A stretch of DNA of 36,988 bases from an uncultured Oscillospiraceae bacterium (GTDB lineage Bacteria; Bacillota; Clostridia; Oscillospirales; Oscillospiraceae): assembly GCA_904420435.1 (NCBI GenBank), contig CAJFVK010000007.1, forward strand, positions 1 through 36,988, read 5' to 3'. Of this stretch, positions 14,690 through 22,075 are shown piece by piece. Position numbers and translations under genes: made by a program. Below the pieces are notes generated by a model. The model was not told the DNA's origin and did no database searches. It saw nothing but the letters and a program-made list of their open reading frames with translations. Positions within the stretch are counted from its first letter, which is position 1; each line of letters starts with the position of its first letter.

Positions 14690-15811
14690 ATGATCTATTT
14701 TGACGCAGCTGCAACAACCTTTCAAAAGCCAAAATCCGTTGTGGAGGCGGTGGTCCGCGCCATGGGAACCATGAGCTCTCCCGGGCGGGGCAACTACGCC
14801 AGCGCCGGAATGGCGTCGGAAACCCTCCTTCGCTGCCGCATGGAGCTGGCAGAGCTGTTCGGCGCGGAAGACCCAGAGGGGATCGTGTTTACCAGCAATG
14901 CCACCCACGCGCTGAACGCCGCCATCCACTCCCTGGTGAAGCCGGGCGGACGGGTGGTGATTTCCGGCTATGAGCACAACGCGGTCACAAGACCCCTGCA
15001 CGCAGTGGAGAACCTCTCCATCCATGTGGTCAACACGCCGCTCTTCCAGCCCCAGGCCATGCTGGAGGGCTTCGACCGGCTGGTCACGCCAGAAACGGAC
15101 GCGGTGATCTGTACCCACGTTTCCAATGTCTTCGGCTATATTCTCCCGGTCCGGGAGATCGCGGAGATCTGCCGCAGCCGGAAGGTGCCGCTGATCCTGG
15201 ACGCCTCCCAGTCCGCCGGGAGCCTGCCGGTGGACCAGCGGGTGCTCCAGGCCGACTTCATCGCCATGCCGGGGCACAAGGGGCTCTACGGCCCCCAGGG
15301 AACCGGCGTTCTGATCTGCAGAGGGGACGCGCTGCCCCTGCTGCGGGGAGGTACCGGCAGCAACTCCCTGGAACAGGAGATGCCGGAATTCCTGCCGGAC
15401 CGGCTGGAGGCCGGCACCCACAACGTCCCCGGCGTGGCGGGGCTTCTAGCCGGCGTACAGTTTGTGCGGAAGCTGGGGGTGGAAGAAATCAGCCGCCACG
15501 CCTATCGGCTCAAGCAGCAGCTTGCCGGGGCGCTGCGGGAGGAGAAGAACATCGAAATTTTTTCTTCCGACGATCCGGAGCTCCAGGCCGGCGTGCTCTC
15601 CTTTATCCCCAGAGGGCAGGATGTGGGGGCGTTCTGCGAGCAGCTGGGCGGCGCGGGTTTTGCTCTGCGCGCCGGCTACCACTGCGCCCCCTTCGCCCAC
15701 CGGACCGCCGGCACAGTGGACACCGGGACGATCCGATTTTCCGCGTCCGCCTTCAACAGCGGAAGGGAGGTGGAGGCGCTGGCGGCGGCTGTGAAAAAAT
15801 TTACAAAATGA
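14690..15811 (+). CDS. Cysteine desulfurase-like class V aminotransferase
   Basis: A 373-residue PLP enzyme of the NifS/CsdB group, which releases sulfur or selenium from cysteine or selenocysteine. The start IYFDAAATTFQKP is typical. D171 (DASQSAG) and the Schiff-base lysine K197 (MPGHKGLYGPQGTG) bind PLP, and C332 in GYHCAPFAH is the likely sulfur-accepting cysteine. The ATG at 14690 follows GGAGG at 14676-14680; an open frame running further upstream overlaps the DUF3343 gene and is not part of the protein. Without an IscU or SufU gene nearby, Fe-S assembly is not specifically indicated. Pairing with DUF3343 suggests a dedicated carrier. Confidence 0.88.
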   Translation: MIYFDAAATTFQKPKSVVEAVVRAMGTMSSPGRGNYASAGMASETLLRCRMELAELFGAEDPEGIVFTSNATHALNAAIHSLVKPGGRVVISGYEHNAVTRPLHAVENLSIHVVNTPLFQPQAMLEGFDRLVTPETDAVICTHVSNVFGYILPVREIAEICRSRKVPLILDASQSAGSLPVDQRVLQADFIAMPGHKGLYGPQGTGVLICRGDALPLLRGGTGSNSLEQEMPEFLPDRLEAGTHNVPGVAGLLAGVQFVRKLGVEEISRHAYRLKQQLAGALREEKNIEIFSSDDPELQAGVLSFIPRGQDVGAFCEQLGGAGFALRAGYHCAPFAHRTAGTVDTGTIRFSASAFNSGREVEALAAAVKKFTK

Positions 15812-15834
15812 TAAAATTTGACAGCGGGTATTCC

Positions 15835-15863
15835 TTGCTTTTTTTTACCAGGTAAGCTAAAAT
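15835..15863 (+). promoter_or_regulatory. Sigma-A-like promoter of the cdaA operon
   Basis: TTGCTT (15835-15840), a 17-base spacer and TAAAAT (15858-15863), in a short AT-rich gap. It predicts a start near 15870 and a leader of about 45 bases. A TTGACA just upstream at about 15818-15823 has no -10 at the right distance. Confidence 0.55.
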
Positions 15864-15914
15864 GAAAATATCTATGTAGACTTCTAAGGAAGAGCAGGGA
15901 ATGAGGGGCATGCT

Positions 15915-16799
15915 ATGGAAGTAGTGCTGGAGAGGCTGGAGTGGTTCTATCGCTATCTGCTGATGATGGAATTCACCGATCTGCTGGATATCGCGATTCT
16001 GTCGTTTCTGATTTACCAGCTGCTGTCGCTGGTCAAGCGCACCAGCTCGGGAAAGCTCCTAAAGGGTGTGCTGTTTATTATCCTTGCCCTGATGGTGTCC
16101 AGCTGGCTGCACCTAAACACGCTGAACTTTGTCCTGGGCAAGCTGGTGGAATGGGGCGTCCTGGCCCTCATTATCCTGTTCCAGCCGGAGATCCGGCGGA
16201 TCCTGGAGCAGGTGGGCGGCAGCAGGTTCTCCTTCCTGAGCGTGTTCAACAAGGGACAGCAGACCAGCGACCTGGAGAACGCGATCCGGGTGACCGCGTC
16301 GGCCTGCGCGGATATGAGCAAGAGCCGCACTGGGGCGCTGATCGTGTTTGAGCGGAAAATCCTGCTGGACGACGTGCTGCGCAGCGGCACCCGGCTGGAC
16401 GCCATTCCCTCTCCGGAGCTGCTGAAAAATATCTTTTTTGTCAAGGCGCCTATGCACGATGGAGCCCTGATTATGCGGGAGGGGCGCGTGCTGGGCGCCG
16501 GCTGCATGCTCCCCCTGTCCAGAAACGTAAACCTGAGCCGGGACTTGGGTATGCGGCACAGGGCCGGCATCGGCATGAGCGAAAATTCCGACGCAGTGGT
16601 GGTTCTGGTATCCGAGGAAACCGGCACCATATCGGTGGCCGTGGGCGGCATGCTCAAGCGCCACCTGGCGGTGGACACCCTGCAGCTGCTGCTGGAGAAC
16701 GAGCTGTTGCCCAAGGAAGATGCCCCAAAGGAGAAGCATAAGCTCAATCTGCGGGAGCGGCTGAGCAGAAAGAAGAAGGATGGGGAGAAAGATGAGTGA
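15915..16799 (+). CDS. cdaA: Diadenylate cyclase CdaA
   Basis: A 294-residue membrane enzyme that makes cyclic di-AMP from two ATP. Three membrane segments occupy about residues 20-90, then the DAC domain. The catalytic DGA is at 182-184 (MHDGALI) and the RHR motif at 214-216 (MRHRAGIG). Length and layout match CdaA (YbbP) of Firmicutes. The ATG has GAGGGG six bases upstream. It overlaps the cdaR gene by 8 bases. c-di-AMP controls potassium uptake and cell-wall homeostasis in this group. The basic C-terminal tail is variable. Confidence 0.96.
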   Translation: MEVVLERLEWFYRYLLMMEFTDLLDIAILSFLIYQLLSLVKRTSSGKLLKGVLFIILALMVSSWLHLNTLNFVLGKLVEWGVLALIILFQPEIRRILEQVGGSRFSFLSVFNKGQQTSDLENAIRVTASACADMSKSRTGALIVFERKILLDDVLRSGTRLDAIPSPELLKNIFFVKAPMHDGALIMREGRVLGAGCMLPLSRNVNLSRDLGMRHRAGIGMSENSDAVVVLVSEETGTISVAVGGMLKRHLAVDTLQLLLENELLPKEDAPKEKHKLNLRERLSRKKKDGEKDE

Positions 16800-18024
16800 T
16801 TTCAAGAACAGCAAGACCTTCCTCGTCATCCTCTCCATCCTCTGCGCGGTATTTCTCTGGCTGTATGTGGAGAACATTGACCCGACCATTACGACGCTGA
16901 ATGTCTATGGCATCCCGGTGGAATTTGTTGGTGAGGACGCGCTGATGGAGCGGGGGCTGATGATCTCGGACGGGGATGACGCCACCATCAATCTGGTGAT
17001 CAGCGGCCAGCGGAGCACACTGGCCGCTCTGGGGAACGGAAGCGACATCCGAATCCGTGCGGACCTCTCCGGGATTACCTCCACCGGCCAGCACTCTCTG
17101 ACCTACGAGGTTATTTATCCCGACAGCATTCACGAAAACAATGTGGAACAGGTTTCCGCCAGCGCCTACCGGGTGACGGTCAATGTGGTGGAGCTCTACA
17201 AGAAGTCCATTACCGTCCAGGGGGAACGGACCGGAACGCCGGCGGACGGCTATCTGGCCGGCGAGATGGCCTTTGACACGGACACCATCGAGATCAGCGG
17301 GGAGCAGGTCGCCGTAAGCAACATCAGCCACGCCCTGGTTACGGTGGATCTCAGCGGCACCACGGAAACCATCGAGGAGTCGGTATCCTTCCAGCTCATC
17401 GACTTTAACGGCAATGTGGTGGACAGCTCGGATATCCGCTGCGATGTAGATACCGTCCGGGTGACGGTTCCGATCCTTGTGATTAAGGAGCTGGATCTGG
17501 ACCTGGAGTTTGTGGAGTCCCCTGGCTCCACCAGAGATGACATCGCCTATACCATCAGCCCCAGCACGATTACGGTTGCCGGCGAGGAGTCCAGTCTTGC
17601 GGGGCTGGAGCGGATCCTGCTGCAGCGGGTGGATATCAGCAGCCTGACCCAGAACGTCACCTACACCGTGTCCATCCCCATCCCCTCCGGAGCCACCAAC
17701 CTCTCCGGCCAGACCTCCGCCCAGGTGACCATCAGCTTTGTGGGGGTGGAAACCCGGACCTACACCACCACGGCCATCAGCTATATCCACGCGCCGGAGG
17801 GGCGGGAGGTCAGCATCGTGACCCAGGAGGTGGATGTGACCCTCCGGGGCCCGGCGGAGGAGCTGGACGCCCTGTCAGAGGTGAATATCCGGGTAGTGGG
17901 GGACCTGACCGACGTGTCCTCCGCCAACGGCAACTACGCGGTGCCGGCCACCGTGTATGTGGACGGCGCGGAGAATACCGGCGCGGTGGGCACCTATCAG
18001 ATAACCATTCAGATCAGCTCATAG
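16792..18024 (+). CDS. cdaR: YbbR-domain regulator CdaR
   Basis: A 410-residue protein with one N-terminal membrane anchor (about residues 10-27) and a large extracytoplasmic part built of about four YbbR repeats (roughly 45-130, 135-215, 220-305 and 315-405), rich in beta strands. CdaR binds CdaA and adjusts its activity. The start is ATG 16792 with GGGGAG upstream; another ATG at 16780 is in frame but less well placed. In Firmicutes the usual third gene of this operon is glmM. Here it is replaced by an RseC-like gene. Confidence 0.92.
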   Translation: MSDFKNSKTFLVILSILCAVFLWLYVENIDPTITTLNVYGIPVEFVGEDALMERGLMISDGDDATINLVISGQRSTLAALGNGSDIRIRADLSGITSTGQHSLTYEVIYPDSIHENNVEQVSASAYRVTVNVVELYKKSITVQGERTGTPADGYLAGEMAFDTDTIEISGEQVAVSNISHALVTVDLSGTTETIEESVSFQLIDFNGNVVDSSDIRCDVDTVRVTVPILVIKELDLDLEFVESPGSTRDDIAYTISPSTITVAGEESSLAGLERILLQRVDISSLTQNVTYTVSIPIPSGATNLSGQTSAQVTISFVGVETRTYTTTAISYIHAPEGREVSIVTQEVDVTLRGPAEELDALSEVNIRVVGDLTDVSSANGNYAVPATVYVDGAENTGAVGTYQITIQISS

Positions 18025-18034
18025 AGGTGAAAGC

Positions 18035-18460
18035 ATGACCCAGACAGGAACTGTAGAGCGGCGGCTGGAGGGCGGCATGGTGCTGCTCTCCGTGGCCAGG
18101 CAGACCGCCTGCGGGCACGACTGCGAAAAATGCCCCGGCTGCGGCGTCCAGGCCGGACATCTGGAGGTCCAGGCGGTGGACCGGGTGGGCGTCCGTCCCG
18201 GCGACCGGGTGGAGGTCCGCAGCGACAACCGGAAGCTGCTGGGGATGGCGGCTTTGGTCTATCTCCTTCCGGTGGCAATGTTCCTGGTGGGGTACTTCCT
18301 GGGAGATGCCCTGGCCAGGGCCGGCGGCGGCTACCATGTGGCCGTCCACTGCGCTGTGGCGATCCTGGTGACGGCCCTCGGCGTGCTGCCGGCTGTCCTG
18401 TACGACCGGCGGACCAGGAAGCGGGCGGACTTTCAGTTTGAGATCGTCCGGAAGCTATAG
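18035..18460 (+). CDS. RseC/MucC family membrane protein
   Basis: A 141-residue protein with a cytoplasmic N-terminal part carrying four cysteines (C26, C30, C33 and C36, in CGHDCEKCPGC), then two membrane segments (about 70-92 and 100-122). The layout is that of RseC, a SoxR-reducing-system and RnfABCDGE-associated protein. No rnf gene is nearby, and the partner is unknown. The cysteine cluster suggests an iron-sulfur or redox site. The ATG follows AGAGGTGAAAGC. It is three bases before the next gene. Confidence 0.85.
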   Translation: MTQTGTVERRLEGGMVLLSVARQTACGHDCEKCPGCGVQAGHLEVQAVDRVGVRPGDRVEVRSDNRKLLGMAALVYLLPVAMFLVGYFLGDALARAGGGYHVAVHCAVAILVTALGVLPAVLYDRRTRKRADFQFEIVRKL

Positions 18461-18462
18461 CG

Positions 18463-19353
18463 ATGTTCGGCTATGTGCGTCCCTCTCTGGCCCGCTTGAC
18501 GGAGGAGGAGCGGCGGCAGTATAATGCTCTGTACTGCGGCCTTTGCCACCTGCTTGGGCAGCGGTATGGCCCTGCTTGCAGGATGATCCTGAATTTTGAC
18601 TTTACCTTTCTCGCGGCTCTGCTGTCTGGGCCGGTTTCCTGCCGGAAAAAGCGCTGTATCTCCAGCCCCCTGCGGGGCAAACCGGCGGCGGAGCCCAACG
18701 GCGCGCTGGAAACCGCGGCGGACTGCAGCGTCCTTCTCACCTACTATAAGCTTTTGGACGAGGTGGGGGACAGCAGCTTCCCCAAGCGCCAGGGCTGCCG
18801 CTCCGCGGCAGCCGCCCTGCGTCCGGCCTTCCGGAAGGCAGCGGCGCTCCGGCCGGAATTGGACAGGCATATCCGCCGGCAGCTGCAGGATCTTGGGGAG
18901 CTGGAGCGGCAGCGCTGCCCGGAGCTGGACAAGCCGGCCGACGCCTTTGCCTGCCTCCTGCAGGGGATAGCGGAGGAGGCTGGGGATCCGGTGCAGCGCC
19001 GGGTACTGTCCCATCTGCTGTACCACCTGGGCCGGTGGATCTACCTGGTGGACGCCCTGGACGACCGGAAAAAGGACGCGAAGACAGGAAATTATAACCC
19101 GATCCTCCTCCGTTTCTCCCTGAAGGACGGAACGCTGACAGAGGAGGCCCGGCGCCGGGTGGTGGCCAGCCTGGACGGATCTATCCGACAGATGGCGGCG
19201 GCCTTTGAGCTCTGGGACTTTGGCATGTGGAACCCGGTGATCCAGGCGACCGTTTACGAGGGGCTGTATTGTGTGGGCAGCGCTGTTTTAGAAGGTACAT
19301 TCCATGCCGGAAGCAGGCGGAAGCCGTCTTCCGGCAAAAAGGAGCAGATATGA
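18463..19353 (+). CDS. DUF5685 family protein with two DxxxD motifs
   Basis: A 296-residue, mostly helical protein of the uncharacterised DUF5685 group. The N terminus has cysteines C25, C28 and C39 (YCGLCHLLG and PAC), then C60, C65 and C88, possibly a metal site. Two acidic motifs stand out: D99-x3-D103 in YYKLLDEVGD, and D201-x3-D205 in VDALDDRKKD followed by GNYNP. Their spacing and the hydrophobic helix before each resemble the two DxxxD motifs of squalene/phytoene synthases. That relation is my inference. Start codon: ATG at 18463, right after the previous stop, with no strong ribosome site. It overlaps the J-domain gene as ATGA. Confidence 0.75.
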   Translation: MFGYVRPSLARLTEEERRQYNALYCGLCHLLGQRYGPACRMILNFDFTFLAALLSGPVSCRKKRCISSPLRGKPAAEPNGALETAADCSVLLTYYKLLDEVGDSSFPKRQGCRSAAAALRPAFRKAAALRPELDRHIRRQLQDLGELERQRCPELDKPADAFACLLQGIAEEAGDPVQRRVLSHLLYHLGRWIYLVDALDDRKKDAKTGNYNPILLRFSLKDGTLTEEARRRVVASLDGSIRQMAAAFELWDFGMWNPVIQATVYEGLYCVGSAVLEGTFHAGSRRKPSSGKKEQI

Positions 19354-19988
19354 CCGATCCCTACAAGATCTTGAACATTCCCAGCACTGCCTCGGACGAG
19401 GAGGTCAAAAAGGCGTACCGGGCGCTGGCACGGAAGTACCACCCGGACAACTACCACAACAATCCCCTGGCCGATCTGGCCCAGGAGAAGATGAAGGAGA
19501 TCAACGAGGCCTACGACACCATCCAGAAGCAGCGGGCGGCAGAGCGCTCCGGCGGGAGCGGGGCGTACGCGGGCGCGGGCAGCTCCTACAGCGGATACAG
19601 CGGCAGCGGCTATGGAAGCGCTGGAAGCTCCGCCTTTTACCAGGTGCGGGCGGCTATCCAAAACAATAATCTCAACCTTGCGGAGAACCTGCTGGACAAC
19701 ATCTCCACCCGGAATGGAGAGTGGTATTTTCTCAGGGGCTCCATCTACTACCGGAGGGGCTGGATCGACCAGGCCATCAGCTGCTTTGAAACGGCCTGCC
19801 AGCTGTCCCCTGGGAACCCGGAATACGCCTCCGCTTTGGAGCGGGCCCAGAGCAGCGGACAGGCTTACCGCCCCGAGGGCTATGAGGTGTTCACCAGCGA
19901 CTGCGGCAATAATCTCTGCGGACGGATCGCCTGCGCTTACTGCCTGTGCAACCTCTGCATGGGCGGCGGGATGATTGGTTTTTGCTGA
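19350..19988 (+). CDS. J-domain protein with TPR-like region and cysteine-rich tail
   Basis: A 212-residue protein. Residues 3-65 are a J domain with the essential HPD at 31-33, which stimulates an Hsp70 (DnaK). A Gly/Ser/Tyr-rich linker (66-95) follows, then a TPR-like helical region (98-165). The last 28 residues contain seven cysteines (C185, C190, C195, C198, C200, C203 and C212), suggesting metal binding or lipid attachment. It lacks the DnaJ zinc domain and is a specialised co-chaperone. The start ATG 19350 has AAAAAGGAG upstream. The coupling to DUF5685 suggests that protein is the client. Confidence 0.88.
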   Translation: MTDPYKILNIPSTASDEEVKKAYRALARKYHPDNYHNNPLADLAQEKMKEINEAYDTIQKQRAAERSGGSGAYAGAGSSYSGYSGSGYGSAGSSAFYQVRAAIQNNNLNLAENLLDNISTRNGEWYFLRGSIYYRRGWIDQAISCFETACQLSPGNPEYASALERAQSSGQAYRPEGYEVFTSDCGNNLCGRIACAYCLCNLCMGGGMIGFC

Positions 19989-20017
19989 AACTGTTGTGAT
20001 AACGAGGGGGAAGGAAC

Positions 20018-20896
20018 ATGGTCAGAAGCATGACCGGCTATGGACGGGCGCGGAGCACTCTTCACGGGCGCGACATCACAGTGGAGGTGCGAAGCGTCAA
20101 CAATCGATATTTGGATTGCAGCATCAAAATGCCCCGGGTCTATATCTTCGCGGAGGACGCCATGAAGGCACTGGTGCAGAAGACGGTTTCCCGGGGAAAG
20201 GTAGACGTGTTCGTCACCATCGACACGGTGGAGGCGGAGGGCTCTGTGGTCCGCGTGGACACCGCCCTGGCGGGGGAGTACCTGCAGGCGATCCGGGCGC
20301 TGAAGGACCAGTTCGGCCTTCCGGAGGATGTGACGGCCCTGAGCCTTGCGAGAATGCCGGACGTGCTGACAGTCACCAAGGCGGAGGAGGACCTGGAGGC
20401 CGTCAGCGGCGATATCTGCAGCGTTCTGGAGGAGGCTCTGGCCGCCTATCAGGCCATGCGCGCAACGGAGGGGGAGAAGCTGGCGGCGGATATTGCCGGC
20501 CGCCTGGACACCATCGAGGCTCTGACCGGCAAGGTGGAGGAGCGCTCCCCCCAGACGGTGGCGGAGTACCGGCAGAAGCTGCTGGACCGGATGCAGGAGG
20601 TTTTGTCCTCCGCCAGCATCGATGAGAGCAGAATTCTGACGGAAGCCGCTATTTTTGCCGACAAGGTGGCGGTAGACGAGGAAACCGTCCGTCTGCGCAG
20701 CCACCTCTCCCAGCTGCGGGAGATGCTGCGCAGCGACGTGCCTGTGGGCCGGAAGCTGGACTTTCTCATCCAGGAGGTCAACCGGGAGTCCAACACCATC
20801 GGCTCCAAGTGCAGCGATCTTGAGATCGCCCGCTGGGTAGTGGAGCTGAAGGCCGAGGTGGAGAAGATCCGGGAGCAGGTGCAGAACATCGAGTAG
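20018..20896 (+). CDS. yicC: YicC/YloC family endoribonuclease
   Basis: A 292-residue YicC-family protein. It starts with the signature [11 protein letters not shown] and the family's [11 protein letters not shown], and ends with the DUF1732 domain ([20 protein letters not shown]). Family members are reported to cleave RNA and to affect small RNA stability in Escherichia coli. The start is preceded by GAGGGGGAAGGAAC. The order yicC-remA-gmk-rpoZ-priA is conserved across Firmicutes and matches here exactly. Confidence 0.92.
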   Translation: MVRSMTGYGRARSTLHGRDITVEVRSVNNRYLDCSIKMPRVYIFAEDAMKALVQKTVSRGKVDVFVTIDTVEAEGSVVRVDTALAGEYLQAIRALKDQFGLPEDVTALSLARMPDVLTVTKAEEDLEAVSGDICSVLEEALAAYQAMRATEGEKLAADIAGRLDTIEALTGKVEERSPQTVAEYRQKLLDRMQEVLSSASIDESRILTEAAIFADKVAVDEETVRLRSHLSQLREMLRSDVPVGRKLDFLIQEVNRESNTIGSKCSDLEIARWVVELKAEVEKIREQVQNIE

Positions 20897-20909
20897 GGAG
20901 CGGGCAGGT

Positions 20910-21173
20910 ATGAAGCTGATCAACATCGGATATGGAAACCTGGTATCTGCTCAGCGGATCATCGCGGTGGTCAGCCCGGATTCCGCCCCGATCAAGCGCA
21001 TGGTTTCGGAGGCCCGGGACCGGAGCATGCTGATTGACGCCACCTTTGGGAGAAAAACCCGGACGGTGCTCATTATGGACAGCGACCATGTGGTGCTCTC
21101 GGGGCTGCCCCTGGAGAAGCTGGCGCCCCGTTTGGAGCTGGATCCGAGCACCCTTGAGGAGGAAGAAAAATGA
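20910..21173 (+). CDS. remA: RemA family extracellular matrix regulator (DUF370)
   Basis: An 87-residue DUF370/RemA protein. In Bacillus subtilis RemA is a DNA-binding activator of matrix and osmoprotection genes, forming a ring-like oligomer. The family core is intact: [27 protein letters not shown] and [16 protein letters not shown]. The acidic tail is extended by a few residues. The stop overlaps gmk as ATGA. Whether it controls matrix genes in this organism is unknown. Confidence 0.93.
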   Translation: MKLINIGYGNLVSAQRIIAVVSPDSAPIKRMVSEARDRSMLIDATFGRKTRTVLIMDSDHVVLSGLPLEKLAPRLELDPSTLEEEEK

Positions 21174-21763
21174 AAGGGAAGACCTTTATTATCGCCGGGC
21201 CCTCCGGCGTGGGGAAGGGCACCATTATTCAGGCGCTCTTTGCCCAGCAGAAGAATCTCTATTTTTCCGTTTCCGCCACCACCAGGGCGCCGCGCCCCGG
21301 TGAGGTGGACGGCGTCCACTACCATTTCCTCACCCGGGAGCAGTTCCTCCGCTGGATCGAGGAGGACGCCTTCCTGGAGCATGCGGAGTACATCGGAAAC
21401 TTCTACGGGACCCCCAAGCGCTACGTGGACGAGGCCATGGACCGGGGGGAGGATGTGATCCTGGATATCGAGGTCCAGGGGGCGGAGCAGGTCTATCAAA
21501 AGCGCCCGGACACCATCCGGATTTTTATCGCCCCGCCCAGCTGGCAGGAGCTGGAGCGCCGGCTGACCAGCCGCGGCACGGAAACCCCGGAGAAGGTCCG
21601 CAGCAGACTGGCGCGGGCCAGGGAGGAATTTTCCTACGCCGAGGGGTATAATTATGTGGTAATCAACAATACGGTGGAGGAGGCGGTAAGGGAGATCCAA
21701 GCCATCATCTGCGCCGAGCACTGCCGCCCCGCCCAGCGTATTGCCTTGATCAACGGCATGTGA
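21170..21763 (+). CDS. gmk: Guanylate kinase
   Basis: Gmk, 197 residues, phosphorylates GMP to GDP. The P-loop GPSGVGKGT lies at about 9-17, followed by [22 protein letters not shown] (GMP-binding region), [11 protein letters not shown] and [11 protein letters not shown]. Length is normal. The start overlaps remA. The product also sits in the pathway limiting (p)ppGpp synthesis, consistent with the rpoZ neighbour. Confidence 0.96.
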   Translation: MKGKTFIIAGPSGVGKGTIIQALFAQQKNLYFSVSATTRAPRPGEVDGVHYHFLTREQFLRWIEEDAFLEHAEYIGNFYGTPKRYVDEAMDRGEDVILDIEVQGAEQVYQKRPDTIRIFIAPPSWQELERRLTSRGTETPEKVRSRLARAREEFSYAEGYNYVVINNTVEEAVREIQAIICAEHCRPAQRIALINGM

Positions 21764-21825
21764 TGCCTGCTCTGCTGAGCAGGAAAAACCAATCGGAAAT
21801 TAAACAGAAAAGGAATGATGCTGTT

Positions 21826-22071
21826 ATGATGCTGTATCCCGCTATGAACAAACTGACCGCCAATGTGCCCAACCGCTACCTGCTGGTAAACGTGGTGGCC
21901 CGCCGGGCCCGCCAGATCGCCCAGCAGGCAGAGGACGCAGGGGAGAAGCTGACGGAAAAGCCGGTAACCCTCTCCATCCAGGAGGTTGCGGACGGCAAGA
22001 TCTCCGTATCCGCCGCGGACGTGGTGATCCGGGAGGAGAAGCCGGGAGAGGACGAGAGCGAAATCAACTGA
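21826..22071 (+). CDS. rpoZ: DNA-directed RNA polymerase omega subunit
   Basis: RpoZ, 81 residues, assists assembly of the beta-prime subunit. The core MLYPAMNKLTANVPNRYLLV, VARRARQIAQQA and TEKPVTLSIQEVADGKI matches the family. The chosen start is ATG 21826, behind AAAAGGAA. A longer frame beginning at 21760 would add 22 residues that do not resemble omega. The placement between gmk and priA is the classical one. Confidence 0.93.
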   Translation: MMLYPAMNKLTANVPNRYLLVNVVARRARQIAQQAEDAGEKLTEKPVTLSIQEVADGKISVSAADVVIREEKPGEDESEIN

Positions 22072-22075
22072 GAGG

